This document shows positions 1-9,539 of a DNA stretch of 57,062 bases, piece after piece. The position numbers and the translations under genes were made by a program. Source of the stretch: Alphaproteobacteria bacterium (GTDB taxonomy: Bacteria; Pseudomonadota; Alphaproteobacteria; Rhodobacterales; Rhodobacteraceae); NCBI GenBank assembly GCA_030431825.1, contig JAUIIJ010000033.1:1-57062 (forward strand). The letters are read 5' to 3'. Position 1 is the first letter of the stretch. Each line of letters starts with the position of its first letter. The notes below the pieces were generated by a model, which was not told the DNA's origin, did not search any database, and saw nothing but the letters and a program-made list of their open reading frames with translations.

Positions 1-1
1 G

Positions 2-544
2 CTGTCGATCACCGGTCTCGGGGTCAAGATCACCTCTCTGATCCTGTCGGCGTCCGGGGGGGTGCTCTGGCCCTCGCTGCTTCTGACCGCGCTGGCCTGC
101 CTCGTGCTCGGGATGGAGGTGCCGACGACCGCGGCCTACGTGATCTGTGTCTCGGTTGCCGGCCCCGCCCTCATCCAACAGGGTCTGGAGCCCTTGCAGG
201 CGCATCTCTTCGTATTCTGGTTCGCGTTGCTCTCGACCATAACGCCGCCGGTTTGCGGCGCGGTGTTCATCGCTGCGGGCATGATCGGCGAAAGCTGGGT
301 CAAGGTGGCGCTGACCGCGATGGCGCTTGGTGTGGGCCTGTACGTGATCCCGCTGGCGATGATCGCGAACCCGAACCTTCTGAACCTTGCCGATGCACCG
401 TTTTCCGCACTGTTCGCGATGGGCCGCGTGGCCATAGGTCTGGGTTTGCTGAGCTACGGGTTGATCGGGATGCGCGGAATTGCGGGGAAACTCGCCCTTG
501 GCGCTGCCGGGCTCGGGATCGCGATGTCGGGCCTCTGGATGTGA
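2..544 (+). CDS. TRAP transporter large permease, C-terminal fragment
   Basis: The reading frame is open from base 2, so the gene begins upstream of the window and only about 180 C-terminal residues are seen. The product is strongly hydrophobic with repeated glycine-rich membrane segments. The stretch with EVPTTAAYV followed by STITPPVCGAVF resembles the C-terminal half of DctM-type (4TM/12TM fused, TAXI-associated) TRAP permeases, which drive sodium- or proton-coupled uptake of organic acids captured by a periplasmic binding protein. Its binding-protein partner would lie to the left, outside the window. The substrate cannot be inferred. The next gene starts 135 bp downstream and belongs to a different transporter class. 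Confidence 0.8.
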   Translation: MSITGLGVKITSLILSASGGVLWPSLLLTALACLVLGMEVPTTAAYVICVSVAGPALIQQGLEPLQAHLFVFWFALLSTITPPVCGAVFIAAGMIGESWVKVALTAMALGVGLYVIPLAMIANPNLLNLADAPFSALFAMGRVAIGLGLLSYGLIGMRGIAGKLALGAAGLGIAMSGLWM

Positions 545-679
545 TCCGGGCCGACAGTTGCGAATACGCCTTTGGTCCCGGTTCCGCGCCACTGTCGCTT
601 GCGGCAGGATCGACATGTCAGGCGGGGGGCGATCCGTGCAGGGGTGTCGTGCTCGCCAATGGCATCGGGGAGAGATTTG

Positions 680-1657
680 ATGAGACTGATCAACTGTATC
701 GGCGTTCTGCTGGCGATGTGCTGGACCGGTCTGGCGACCGTTGCGGGCGCACAGGAGATGCCGGTGGTCCGGGTTGCGGTGCTCAAGATCGGAACGGTCA
801 ACTGGGAACTGGATACCATTCGGCGCAACGGGTTCGACAGGGCAAACGGATTCGAGCTTGCGGCGCTGCCCTATGCCGATAACGGCGCGACGCGTGTCGC
901 TTTCGAGGGGGGTGACGCCGATGTTGCCGTGGTCGACTGGATCTGGGTCGCGCGACAGCGTGCGGCGGGCAAGGATTACGTGTTCATCCCGTATTCCAGG
1001 GCCGTTGGCGGGCTGGTTGTTCCCGCTGACAGCACCGCGCAAACGCTACAGGACCTCGCCGGTGGCAAGATCGGTATCGCGGGCGGACCGCTCGACAAGA
1101 GCTGGCTGATCCTGCAGGCCTATGCCGCGCGTGAATTCGGCATGGATCTGGCGCAGGACACCGAGCAGGTCTATGGCGCGCCACCGTTGATCTACAAGAG
1201 CGCCCTTGCCGGAGACACCGACGGAGCCATCAACTTCTGGCATTTCCTTGCCAAGATGAAGGCTGCGGGCATGCGAGAGCTGCTGTCGGTCGCCGAGGCG
1301 TCGGTCGCGCTGGGGCTGGACCCGGATGTGCCGCTTCTGGGCTATGTGATGAAGGAAAGCGATCTGGCCGAGAATCCGGGATTGTCGCAGGCATTTTACG
1401 AGGCGACCCGCGCATCCAAATCGCTGCTGGCCACGGATGATGCCGCATGGGAGCCGCTGCGTGCCGCGATGAACGTGCGTTCAGACAGCGAATTCGTGGC
1501 GTTGCGCGATGATTTCAGGGCGGGCATTCCGGCCAGGGGGCCTGTCAATGCGGAGAGCGCGGACCAGCTCCTGCGGTTGATGGCGGAACTCGGGGGCGAA
1601 AAACTGGTGGGCAATGCGACCACGTTGCCGCCCGGATTGTTCGCGCAGATTCAATGA
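680..1657 (+). CDS. ABC transporter substrate-binding protein, NitT/TauT-like
   Basis: A 325-residue periplasmic binding protein. The ATG at 680 was chosen because it is preceded by GGGAGA at a normal distance and yields a signal peptide (hydrophobic residues about 5-22, ending VAGAQ). An in-frame start at 572 would add a non-signal extension. The mature part has the NMT1/SsuA-like pattern: VRVAVLKIGTVNWELD near the N-terminus, then GGDADVAVVDW, then DLAGGKIGIAGGPLDKSW. The permease starts 4 bp after its stop and the ATPase overlaps the permease, so the three form one importer operon. Family members carry sulfonates, nitrate, taurine or pyrimidine precursors. The ligand is not evident here. 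Confidence 0.82.
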   Translation: MRLINCIGVLLAMCWTGLATVAGAQEMPVVRVAVLKIGTVNWELDTIRRNGFDRANGFELAALPYADNGATRVAFEGGDADVAVVDWIWVARQRAAGKDYVFIPYSRAVGGLVVPADSTAQTLQDLAGGKIGIAGGPLDKSWLILQAYAAREFGMDLAQDTEQVYGAPPLIYKSALAGDTDGAINFWHFLAKMKAAGMRELLSVAEASVALGLDPDVPLLGYVMKESDLAENPGLSQAFYEATRASKSLLATDDAAWEPLRAAMNVRSDSEFVALRDDFRAGIPARGPVNAESADQLLRLMAELGGEKLVGNATTLPPGLFAQIQ

Positions 1658-1661
1658 TACC

Positions 1662-2399
1662 GTGATCGTCCGCCTGACGTCCCTGATCGGCCTTCTGGCA
1701 CTCTGGATCATTGCCGCGTGGATCGGCAATGATCCGGAGGTGCTGCCCATGCCCGGCGCGCTGCTGGGGCCGTTCCGGGCCGAGGTCGCGTCGGGCGCGT
1801 TGCCCTATCATCTTGCCATGACATTGATCCGGGTTGCCTGGGCTTTTGTACTGGCCATGTCGGTGGGGCTGGCGCTCGGGCTTGTGATGGGGCTGTCTCC
1901 GCGCGTGGACAAGTGGCTTGATCCGTGGCTGGTGGTGTTTCTCAACCTTCCGGCGCTGGTCCTGATCGTGCTGTGCTACCTGTGGATCGGATTGAACGAG
2001 ACCGCCGCCATCGTCGCTGTGACCCTGAACAAGATACCGAATGTGACGACGATCATCCGCGAGGGCGCACGGGCGCTCGATCCCGACCTCAGGGCGATGG
2101 GTCAGGTCTATCGCATGTCCCGGCGCAGCTATCTGCGTCACGTGATCTTGCCGCAGCTTGCACCGTTCATCGCGGCGGCGGCGCGATCGGGAGTCGCGGT
2201 GATCTGGAAGATCGTGCTGGTGGCCGAGTTTCTTGGTCGCTCCAGCGGGATCGGGTTTCAGATACACCTGTATTTTCAGCTGTTCGACGTCGCGCATGTG
2301 CTGGTCTATTCACTGTCCTTCATCGCGGTGATGCTGGCGGTCGAGTGGCTGTTGTTGCAGCCCTGGGAACGCCGCGCCCGCCGCTGGAGGCGCGCATGA
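1662..2399 (+). CDS. ABC transporter permease, BPD type
   Basis: An integral membrane permease of 245 residues if translation begins at GTG 1662, four bases after the stop of the binding-protein gene. A longer frame opens at 1614 but overlaps that gene without benefit. About six membrane segments are visible. The EAA-like cytoplasmic loop that docks on the ATPase lies around ALDPDLRAMGQVYRMSRRSY, followed by LPQLAPFIAAAARSGVAVIWK, typical of the SsuC/TauC/NrtB group. Its stop overlaps the ATPase start as ATGA, a sign of translational coupling. It forms the inner-membrane channel of the importer encoded at 680-3001. Confidence 0.85.
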   Translation: MIVRLTSLIGLLALWIIAAWIGNDPEVLPMPGALLGPFRAEVASGALPYHLAMTLIRVAWAFVLAMSVGLALGLVMGLSPRVDKWLDPWLVVFLNLPALVLIVLCYLWIGLNETAAIVAVTLNKIPNVTTIIREGARALDPDLRAMGQVYRMSRRSYLRHVILPQLAPFIAAAARSGVAVIWKIVLVAEFLGRSSGIGFQIHLYFQLFDVAHVLVYSLSFIAVMLAVEWLLLQPWERRARRWRRA

Positions 2400-3001
2400 T
2401 CACGGTAGACGTCAAGAGCAAACGATTTGGTGAAAGCGAGATCCTGCGCGACATCCATTTTGTCGTCGCGGCAGGGGAAACCGTGGCATTGCAGGGCCCA
2501 TCGGGCATCGGCAAGACCACGCTGCTGCGTCTGATCGCGGGAATTGACGGGGCGTTCGAGGGCCAGATAGACCGGCCCGACGGGCTGGCCATGGTATTTC
2601 AGGAGCCAACGCTGCTGCCGTGGCGCAGCGCGCTTCAGAACATCACGCTGGTGCATCCGAGCCTTGGCGAGGAGCGGGCGCGCGCGGCACTGGATCGTGT
2701 CGGGATTGGTGGCAAGGCCGACCTGTTTCCCGGTCAGTTGTCACTGGGACAGCAGCGCCGCCTGGCCCTTGCGCGTGCCTTTGCCGCGCGGCCGCAGGCG
2801 TTGATCCTGGACGAACCCTTCGTATCGCTCGATCCGGATCTTGCGTCGGAAATGATCGAACTTGCGCGCGCGCTGATCGAAGAGGTGCGACCGGCCACGC
2901 TCTTTGTCACCCACTCCCGCGAAGAAGCGGCGAGCCTGAGTGATCGCGTGCTGAGACTCGCCGGTCAGCCCGCAACTCTGGAAGCAATCGCACCCGGCTG
3001 A
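2396..3001 (+). CDS. ABC transporter ATP-binding protein
   Basis: A compact 201-residue ATPase; the NitT/TauT family norm is about 230-260, so the C-terminal tail is short. Walker A is GPSGIGKTT, the Q-loop is in VFQEPTLLPW, the signature is LSLGQQRRLALARA, Walker B is ALILDEPF and the H-loop is LFVTHSREEA. The signature has LSLGQ where LSGGQ is canonical, a substitution compatible with function. Translation starts in the ATGA overlap with the permease. It energises uptake by the binding protein and permease upstream. The following 129 bp separate it from convergent metG. Confidence 0.88.
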   Translation: MITVDVKSKRFGESEILRDIHFVVAAGETVALQGPSGIGKTTLLRLIAGIDGAFEGQIDRPDGLAMVFQEPTLLPWRSALQNITLVHPSLGEERARAALDRVGIGGKADLFPGQLSLGQQRRLALARAFAARPQALILDEPFVSLDPDLASEMIELARALIEEVRPATLFVTHSREEAASLSDRVLRLAGQPATLEAIAPG

Positions 3002-3130
3002 CCGGTCGTCCGAATGCCGACGGCGCGTGGCAGGTTGTCCAGAGCGTTCCGCGGCCAAATCGCAATACCCGGCTCGGAAAGCTCTCTGATTACGGGTCGC
3101 GTCCGGTGATCCGGCTTGTCGCGCGTTCAA

Positions 3131-4849
3131 CTATTCTCGCGCCCCTGAAAACCGTGTTTCCCACTCTTCGCGCTGCTCATCCGTGATCTTCGCGAACAGG
3201 ACATCGGGCACGGTGAACGCATGCCCGCCGGGAAGAGCGGACAGCGCGGCGGGGACGTCATCGGGCCAGGTGCCGTCGTCGGTCTGCAATGCCGCGAGTA
3301 TCCGCGCGCTGGTATCCGGGATGAAGGGCGCGCTGAGCACCGCGTAAAGCCGCACAAGGTTCAGTCCGAGCCGAACCTGCGCCGCCGCGCGGTCGGGATC
3401 GGTCTTGAAAGTGGTCCACGGCGCGGTGTTTTGCAGATACTCGTTCCCGGCCACCCAGATTGCGCGCAATTCCTGCGCCGATTTACGCACCTCCATTGCC
3501 GCCATATGTGCCTCGTAGGCGCGGACACGTTGCGTCAGATCGGCAATCAGGGTCTGCTCTGCCGTATCATAGTCACCGGCCTCGGGAACGGTCTCGCCGA
3601 ATTTGCTGCGGCAGAATTTGGTGATGCGGCTGACGAAATTGCCAAGCACGTCGGCAAGATCCTTGTTCACCGATTGCTGGAAATTCTCCCAGCTGAATTC
3701 GCTGTCGCTGCTTTCGGGCGCATGGCTGAGCAACCACCAGCGCCAGTAGTCGGCGGGCAGGATGTCGAGCGCCTGATCCATGAACACGCCGCGGCCCTGG
3801 CTGGTCGAGAACTGGCCGCCGTCGTAATTCAGGTAGTTGAAGGATTTCAGGTGATCGACCATTTTCCACGGCTCGCCCGAACCGAGTATCGTGGCCGGAA
3901 AGCTGAGGGTGTGAAAGGGCACGTTGTCCTTGCCCATGAACTGGACGTACTGAACGTCATCCGCGCCCTTGTCGGTGCGCCACCAGCGTTCCCAGTCTGC
4001 CTCCGTCCTGCCGTTGGCTTCGGCCCATTCGGCAGCGCAGGCGATATATTCGATGGGGGCATCGAACCACACGTAGAATACCTTGCCTTCCATTCCCGGC
4101 CAGTCCGCGTCGCCCTTTTTCACCGGCACCCCCCAGTCGAGATCGCGGGTGATACCGCGGTCCTGCAGGCCGTCGCCGTCATGCAGCCATTTCCTGGCGA
4201 TCGACGTGGTCAGGATCGGCCAGTCGGTCTTGCTGTCGATCCATTTGTCCAGATCGTCCTTGAGGGCCGACTGCCGGAGATAGAGATGCTTGGTTTCGCG
4301 TATCTCGAGATCCGTGGAGCCCGACACCGCGCTGCGCGGATCGATCAGGTCGGTGGGGTCAAGCTGCTTGGTGCAGTTCTCGCATTGATCGCCGCGCGCT
4401 TTTTCATAGCCGCAATTCGGGCAGGTACCCTCGATATAGCGGTCCGGCAGAAAGCGGCCGTCGGCATTCGAGTAGACCTGTTTCTCGGACACTTCCCGGA
4501 TCAACCCGTTCTCGGCCAGCTTGCCCGCGAAATGCTGTGTCAGTTTGTGGTTCTGCGGATTGGACGAGCGTCCGAAATGATCGAAGCTGAGACCAAAGCG
4601 CCGGGCGATATCCGACTGGACCTCGTGCATTTCGGCGCAATATTCCGCCACCGGCTTGCCGGCCTTTGCGGCGGCCAGTTCGGCGGGCGTGCCATGTTCG
4701 TCCGTGGCGCAGAGGAACATCACTTCATTGCCGCGACAGCGCATGTAGCGGGCGTAGAGATCCGCGGGCAACTGGCTGCCGATGAGGTTGCCAAGGTGCT
4801 TGATGCCGTTGATGTAGGGAATAGCCGAGGTGATGAGTATGCGTGCCAT
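3131..4849 (-). CDS. metG: methionyl-tRNA synthetase
   Basis: A 572-residue class I synthetase that charges tRNA-Met and initiator tRNA. The HIGH motif appears as HLGN in [13 protein letters not shown] close to the N-terminus. The connective-peptide zinc knuckle is visible as CPNCG followed by CENC. The [11 protein letters not shown] stretch after the catalytic core is characteristic of MetRS. The KMSKS loop is degenerate, reading [10 protein letters not shown], so both canonical lysines are replaced. No C-terminal tRNA-binding EMAP domain is present. The MFS gene lies upstream on the same strand, 80 bp away, so cotranscription is possible. Confidence 0.95.
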   Translation of the reverse strand: MARILITSAIPYINGIKHLGNLIGSQLPADLYARYMRCRGNEVMFLCATDEHGTPAELAAAKAGKPVAEYCAEMHEVQSDIARRFGLSFDHFGRSSNPQNHKLTQHFAGKLAENGLIREVSEKQVYSNADGRFLPDRYIEGTCPNCGYEKARGDQCENCTKQLDPTDLIDPRSAVSGSTDLEIRETKHLYLRQSALKDDLDKWIDSKTDWPILTTSIARKWLHDGDGLQDRGITRDLDWGVPVKKGDADWPGMEGKVFYVWFDAPIEYIACAAEWAEANGRTEADWERWWRTDKGADDVQYVQFMGKDNVPFHTLSFPATILGSGEPWKMVDHLKSFNYLNYDGGQFSTSQGRGVFMDQALDILPADYWRWWLLSHAPESSDSEFSWENFQQSVNKDLADVLGNFVSRITKFCRSKFGETVPEAGDYDTAEQTLIADLTQRVRAYEAHMAAMEVRKSAQELRAIWVAGNEYLQNTAPWTTFKTDPDRAAAQVRLGLNLVRLYAVLSAPFIPDTSARILAALQTDDGTWPDDVPAALSALPGGHAFTVPDVLFAKITDEQREEWETRFSGARE

Positions 4850-4929
4850 TGGTCCGTCCGCGCTGAGTTGGGCGCTGTGTAGCGCAGGGCAGGCGGATCG
4901 TCACCCCGTCTTTTGCCGACCCCGGTGCG

Positions 4930-6153
4930 TCACTCCGGATCCCGCTGGCGGCGGAACAGCCGGCCCACGGTAAAGGAGGTGCGTGGCGTGTAGACATATG
5001 GGGTTTTCGTGCTGCTGGTCGGGCGCATCCGCATCCGGGCAATTCCGAATACGACGAGCACGACATGCCCGAGCGCGATCATCGTGAACATGGCATGCGG
5101 CCCGAACCACCCGATCAGGAGCGAGGCGACCGCCGGGGCGGCGATGGCGCCAAGCGCGTAAAAGAACATCAATGCGGCCGAAAGCTCGACCCGTTCCTCG
5201 CTCTTGGCGAAGTCATGGGCATGGGCGGCAGCGACCGAGTAGATCGGAAAGGTGGTCACGCCGAAGATAAAGGCGCTGGTCATGACGCCGGTCATTCCGA
5301 AACCCGGCGCGGCCATGGTCATGGCGCAACTGGCAATCGCCGCGACCGACAGCCAGATCAGCACCCATCGCCGGTCAAAGCGATCCGCCAGCCAGCCCAC
5401 GGGATATTGCGCCACTGCGCCGCCGAGCACGAAGATCGCGAGGAACCAGCCGATCTGCCCGGCGGTCAGCCCGACCTCCTGACCGTAGACCGGACCGATC
5501 ATGCGAAAGCTGGCCGAGGACAGCGCGGCCACCACCACACCCGCCGCGGCAAGCGGTGACATCTGGATCGCCAGCTTGGGGCGAAGACGCGGGGCATCGG
5601 GCGTTTCGGGCTGTCTTGCCGTCGTCAGGGTCAGCGGCAGCAGCGCCGCGCAGCACAGGATTGCCAGTATATTGTAGCTGACATAGCTGGCGGGCGCGAG
5701 CACACCGATCATGAGCTGTGCAACGAGCGACCCGCTCATGTCCACCACCCGGTAGACACCCATCGTGCGACCCCGGCTTTCATTGGTGACCTTGGCCTGC
5801 AGCCAGGCCTCGATCACGGTGTAGCATCCCGCCACGCAGAGCCCGGACATCACCCGCATCACTGTCCAGGCGTAGGGGTTGATCACCAGCATATGAGCCA
5901 GCAACCCGATCGCGCCGGTGGCTGTAAAGGCGGCAAAGGCGCGGGAATGTCCGACGCTGCCCATCAGGCGCGGCGCCCACCAGCAGCCGATGAAAAACCC
6001 AAAGAAATGCGCCGATCCCAGCAGGCCGATTTCGGTGGTGGAAAATGACAGTGCGATGCCCGAGAGAGCATCCAGCGGACCCACGCCCCCCGATGACAGT
6101 TGCAGCAGAATGACAGAGAGAAAGAGGGCGGCGGAGGAAATCAGGAGGCGCAT
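4930..6153 (-). CDS. MFS transporter, YcaD-like
   Basis: A 407-residue major facilitator superfamily protein with about 12 hydrophobic segments. The start at 6153 (MRLLISSAALFLS) places the first membrane segment at the N-terminus. The frame continues upstream to 6384, but that extension is hydrophilic and Arg-rich and unlikely to be translated. GSVGHSRAFAAF and the loop DRFDRRWVL correspond to the A-type MFS signature after TM2 and its repeat in the second half. MRVMSGLCVAGCYTVIEAWL is typical of the YcaD/YbfB-like group. The transported compound is unknown. The gene may be cotranscribed with metG downstream. Confidence 0.8.
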   Translation of the reverse strand: MRLLISSAALFLSVILLQLSSGGVGPLDALSGIALSFSTTEIGLLGSAHFFGFFIGCWWAPRLMGSVGHSRAFAAFTATGAIGLLAHMLVINPYAWTVMRVMSGLCVAGCYTVIEAWLQAKVTNESRGRTMGVYRVVDMSGSLVAQLMIGVLAPASYVSYNILAILCCAALLPLTLTTARQPETPDAPRLRPKLAIQMSPLAAAGVVVAALSSASFRMIGPVYGQEVGLTAGQIGWFLAIFVLGGAVAQYPVGWLADRFDRRWVLIWLSVAAIASCAMTMAAPGFGMTGVMTSAFIFGVTTFPIYSVAAAHAHDFAKSEERVELSAALMFFYALGAIAAPAVASLLIGWFGPHAMFTMIALGHVVLVVFGIARMRMRPTSSTKTPYVYTPRTSFTVGRLFRRQRDPE

Positions 6154-6422
6154 GATGCGATCAATCTGGCGGGCTGGCCGCGCGGGGCTTGGTTTTTCTC
6201 GACAAAAACATGTCGCTTTTGCGGATAGTTGGGTCATGGCTATGCGCTCGGCCCGGCGACTGCAGGCGCTGCCGGGCGGGCAGCGGCCTCGCGGGTGCGG
6301 ATGCCCGGATATGGTGCCAGTGGAGAATTCGGCCCTGTCGCGTATGTGGTCGGCGCGGGAACCGAATTGCCATCCGCGACGCAATCGCTAGGTTGCAGGC
6401 CAAGCAAGCGAGGAATGCCGCA

Positions 6423-7469
6423 ATGAAGATGAATCCACTGGGCCGGACCGGCCTGACCGTTTCCGAGCTGTGCCTCGGCACCATGACCTTTGGCACCCAG
6501 ACGGATGAGCGCGAATCCCACGCCCAGATCGACAAGGCGCTGGCGGCGGGAGTCAATTTCCTGGACACCGCCGAGATGTATCCGGTCAATCCGGTGCGCG
6601 CGGAAACCATCGGTCGGACCGAAGAGATCATAGGCACCTGGAACGCCGCCAACCGCGCGCGGCGCGGCGATTACATTCTGGCGACCAAGCATTCGGGCGA
6701 GGGTTTGGCCCATGTGCGTGACGGCGCGCCGATTTCCTCGGCGACGATACCGGGCACGATCGAAGGCAACCTGCGGCGGCTGCAAACCGACTATATCGAC
6801 CTTTACCAGTTCCACTGGCCGAACCGCGGCAGCTACATGTTTCGCAAGAACTGGACCTACGATCCGTCAGGCCAGAACCGCGAGGACACGCTCGCCAATA
6901 TCGAGGATTGCCTCGAAGCGCTGCAGAAACAGGTCGACAAGGGAAATATCCGGCATTTCGGCCTGAGCAACGAAAGCGCCTGGGGCACCGCGCAATGGTT
7001 GCGCGTCTCCGAGCAACGCGGCTGGCCCCGCGTGGCGTCCATACAGAACGAATATTCCCTGCTGTGCCGGCTCTATGACACCGATCTCGCCGAGCTGAGC
7101 GTGAACGAGGGTGTCGGATTGTTGTCTTTCTCTCCGCTGGCGGCGGGGCTGCTGACCGGCAAATACGCCGATGGCGCGGTGCCAGACGGCTCGCGCAAGT
7201 CGCTGGTGTCGAACCTGGGCGGACGTGATACGCCGCGCGCGCACGAGGCGGTGGCGGCATATCTCGACGTGGCGAAACGCCACGGGCTCGATCCGGTGCA
7301 CATGGCGCTGGCCTGGTGTCGCACGCGCCCCTTCATGGCGTCGGCGATTTTCGGCGCGACCCATCTGGATCAGCTGGATCACATCCTCGCATCCGTGGAT
7401 GTCACCTTGAGTGATGAGGTACTCTCCGATATCGACACCACCCATCGCGCCCATCCGATGCCCTACTAG
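6423..7469 (+). CDS. aldo/keto reductase, Tas-like
   Basis: A 348-residue NADPH-dependent oxidoreductase of the TIM-barrel aldo/keto reductase superfamily. The catalytic tetrad can be read: Asp and Tyr in NFLDTAEMYP, Lys in ILATKHSG and His in YQFHWPNR. The insertion after the His (SYMFRKNWTYDPSGQN) and the opening MKMNPLGRTGLTVSELCLGTM match the Tas subgroup. The start at 6423 follows a GAGGAA ribosome-binding site. The gene converges with the carnitine regulator, leaving only 9 bp between their stops. The physiological substrate cannot be read from the sequence. Confidence 0.88.
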   Translation: MKMNPLGRTGLTVSELCLGTMTFGTQTDERESHAQIDKALAAGVNFLDTAEMYPVNPVRAETIGRTEEIIGTWNAANRARRGDYILATKHSGEGLAHVRDGAPISSATIPGTIEGNLRRLQTDYIDLYQFHWPNRGSYMFRKNWTYDPSGQNREDTLANIEDCLEALQKQVDKGNIRHFGLSNESAWGTAQWLRVSEQRGWPRVASIQNEYSLLCRLYDTDLAELSVNEGVGLLSFSPLAAGLLTGKYADGAVPDGSRKSLVSNLGGRDTPRAHEAVAAYLDVAKRHGLDPVHMALAWCRTRPFMASAIFGATHLDQLDHILASVDVTLSDEVLSDIDTTHRAHPMPY

Positions 7470-7478
7470 GCATTCTTC

Positions 7479-8456
7479 TCAGGGCGCGGAGTGCTGCGCC
7501 CGCCGGATGGCGCGGGCGGATCGACCATGCGCCAGTTGAAAGGCGCGCGCAAAGGCGGCGGCCGACCCGAATCCGGTCGCCAGGGCCACGTCGAGAAGAG
7601 GCATGTCGGTATCCCGCACCAGCCGCATGGCCTCGGCAAGGCGCAGTGAGAGGTAGTATGCCTTGGGTGTGGTGTTCAGCCGTGCCCGAAACTGCGTCTG
7701 CAGCGTGCGCGGACCGGTGCCCGCGCGGCGGGCGATGTCGGGGATCGACAGGGGGGCATCGAGGGTCTGCTCCATCAGCGCGCTGACCCGCGCAGTCAGG
7801 ACGGTGTGCCCCGGATTGCCGCTGCGGCTCTGGGCACGTGCGGGATCGGGCGCGCTGTCATAGATGAAGGCCCCGGCCACACGGGCCGACAGTTCCGCGC
7901 CATAGCGGCATTTGATCAGGTAAAGCATCATGTCGATTGCCGGCGTCGCGCCGCCGCTGGTCATCCGGGTGCGATCCACGTGGAAGCGGTTGCGCAGGGT
8001 GGTCACCTCGGGGAATTTTCGGGCAAACTTTTCCAAATCTTCCCAGTGTGTTGTTGCGCTGAATTGATCCAGAACACCAGCTTCCGCCATCAGCCACGGA
8101 CCGCCGTCGATCCCCGCCAGCGTCGCACCGCCGGCCGCGATCCGGCGCAGGCCTGCGCGCAGTGCGGGGGTATCATGTGCCCTGAGATTGAACCCGGCGA
8201 CGACCACCAGGAGATCACATCCCTGAAGACGGCTCAGGGCGGGACCGGGCACCGCGAGGCCCGAGGTCAGCCGCGCGGGTTTCCCGGTTGCGGTGACATA
8301 GTTCCAGTCGAACAAGCGCCGATCCGACATCCGGTTGGCAGCGCGCATCGGATCGACCGCTGCCGCAAAGCTGAGCGTGTTGCTGTCGTCGAGAACCAGC
8401 ACGGCGGCATGCAGCGGCCGTGACGTGGGTTCGAGAATGTTAATTGCGGATTTCAT
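7479..8456 (-). CDS. cdhR: GlxA-family AraC-type regulator, probable CdhR
   Basis: A regulator of 325 residues from ATG 8456; a GTG at 8465 would add three residues. The N-terminal half (about 15-190) is a DJ-1/PfpI-like ligand-binding domain of the GlxA type (HAAVLVLDDSNTLSFAAAVDPMRAAN). The last 110 residues hold two AraC helix-turn-helix motifs, including IARRAGTGPRTLQTQFRARL and DVALATGFGSAAAFARAF. It is divergent from the BKACE gene across about 80 bp, so it probably controls the carnitine genes from that shared region, as CdhR does in Pseudomonas. The link to carnitine is inferred from the neighbours. Confidence 0.82.
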   Translation of the reverse strand: MKSAINILEPTSRPLHAAVLVLDDSNTLSFAAAVDPMRAANRMSDRRLFDWNYVTATGKPARLTSGLAVPGPALSRLQGCDLLVVVAGFNLRAHDTPALRAGLRRIAAGGATLAGIDGGPWLMAEAGVLDQFSATTHWEDLEKFARKFPEVTTLRNRFHVDRTRMTSGGATPAIDMMLYLIKCRYGAELSARVAGAFIYDSAPDPARAQSRSGNPGHTVLTARVSALMEQTLDAPLSIPDIARRAGTGPRTLQTQFRARLNTTPKAYYLSLRLAEAMRLVRDTDMPLLDVALATGFGSAAAFARAFQLAHGRSARAIRRAQHSAP

Positions 8457-8534
8457 CAAGAACACTGCCTAAATTGTAAATTCTGTCTTGCCAAGCCACG
8501 TCATCTTTCTGCCAGCAAACAGGAGGATCAGCCG

Positions 8535-9452
8535 ATGCCGCTCACCATGAACAAGGACGTGTTCATCACCTGCGCCGTGACCGGTTCGGGCGGAACCCAG
8601 GATCGCAGCCCGCATGTGCCCCGCAGCCCCCGGCAGATCGCCGAAAGCGCGATCGCGGCGGCCAGGGCAGGCGCAGCGGTGGTGCATTGTCACGTGCGCG
8701 ATCCGGACAGCGGCACGCCCAGCCGCGATCTGGCCTATTATCGCGAAGTGACCGAGCGTATTCGCGATGCCGATGTGGATGTGGTCCTGAACCTGACGGC
8801 GGGGATGGGCGGGGACATGGTGTTCGGATCGACGGAAAATCCGCTGCCGCTTCAAGAGGCGGGCACGGACATGATCGGTGCCGCCGCGCGGGTCCAGCAT
8901 GTGGCCGAATGCCTGCCGGAAATCTGCACGCTGGATTGCGGCACGATGAATTTTGCCGAAGCAGATTACGTGATGACCAACACGCCGGGGATGTTGCAGG
9001 CGATGGGGCGGATGATGACCGACCTTGGTGTCAAGCCCGAGATCGAGGCCTTTGACACCGGGCATCTGTGGTACGCCAAACAACTGGTCAAGGACGGCGT
9101 TCTGGACAGCCCGGCGCTCGTGCAACTGTGCATGGGGGTTCCGTGGGGCGCGCCGGATGATCTCAACACCTTCATGGCGATGGTCAACAATGTGCCTGAC
9201 GACTGGACCTTTTCGGCCTTCGCGCTCGGGCGCAACCAGATGGCCTATGTCGCGGCGGCGGTTCTGGCCGGTGGCAATGTGCGGGTCGGTCTGGAGGACA
9301 ACCTTTGGCTGGACAAGGGCGTTCTGGCCGAGAACTGGCAATTGGTCGAACGGGCCGGGACGATCATCGAGAACATGGGTGCACGGGTGATCGGGCCGGA
9401 TGAGGTGCGCGAAAAACTGGGCCTGGTGAAACGCGCTCCGGCGACGAAATAG
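8535..9452 (+). CDS. cdhC: BKACE-family enzyme, probable 3-dehydrocarnitine cleavage enzyme
   Basis: A 305-residue member of the beta-keto acid cleavage enzyme family (DUF849). It begins MPLTMNKDVFITCAVTGSGG after a strong AGGAGG site. The zinc ligands His51 and His53 lie in VVHCHVRDPDSG, and LNLTAGMGG forms the next active-site strand. BKACE enzymes condense a beta-keto acid with acetyl-CoA. The CdhC subgroup turns 3-dehydrocarnitine and acetyl-CoA into betainyl-CoA and acetoacetate. The neighbouring dehydrogenase-thioesterase fusion and GlxA-type regulator support the carnitine assignment, since the family covers other substrates. It is followed after 87 bp by the fusion gene. Confidence 0.87.
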   Translation: MPLTMNKDVFITCAVTGSGGTQDRSPHVPRSPRQIAESAIAAARAGAAVVHCHVRDPDSGTPSRDLAYYREVTERIRDADVDVVLNLTAGMGGDMVFGSTENPLPLQEAGTDMIGAAARVQHVAECLPEICTLDCGTMNFAEADYVMTNTPGMLQAMGRMMTDLGVKPEIEAFDTGHLWYAKQLVKDGVLDSPALVQLCMGVPWGAPDDLNTFMAMVNNVPDDWTFSAFALGRNQMAYVAAAVLAGGNVRVGLEDNLWLDKGVLAENWQLVERAGTIIENMGARVIGPDEVREKLGLVKRAPATK

Positions 9453-9539
9453 AGCGGTCCGGGGGCGGTTGGAGGGCGACCTTCAATCGCCCTGGCGTCT
9501 GCAATGCAATGGCCCGCGCGGGCAAGGGGACGGGATGTC

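Noticed and set aside
572..679. N-terminal extension of the ABC binding protein
   Set aside because: The extension is Arg/His-rich and hides the signal peptide; the ATG at 680 has a good ribosome site and an N-terminal signal.
3041..3053. AGAGCGTTCCGCG shared with 27554-27566 as a third repeat family
   Set aside because: Only 13 bases are shared and flanking sequence does not align, so chance cannot be excluded.
3221..4882. 553-residue open frame on the plus strand antisense to metG
   Set aside because: It mirrors metG codon structure, its translation is rich in Arg, Gly, Val and His without domain motifs, and metG is unmistakable on the other strand.
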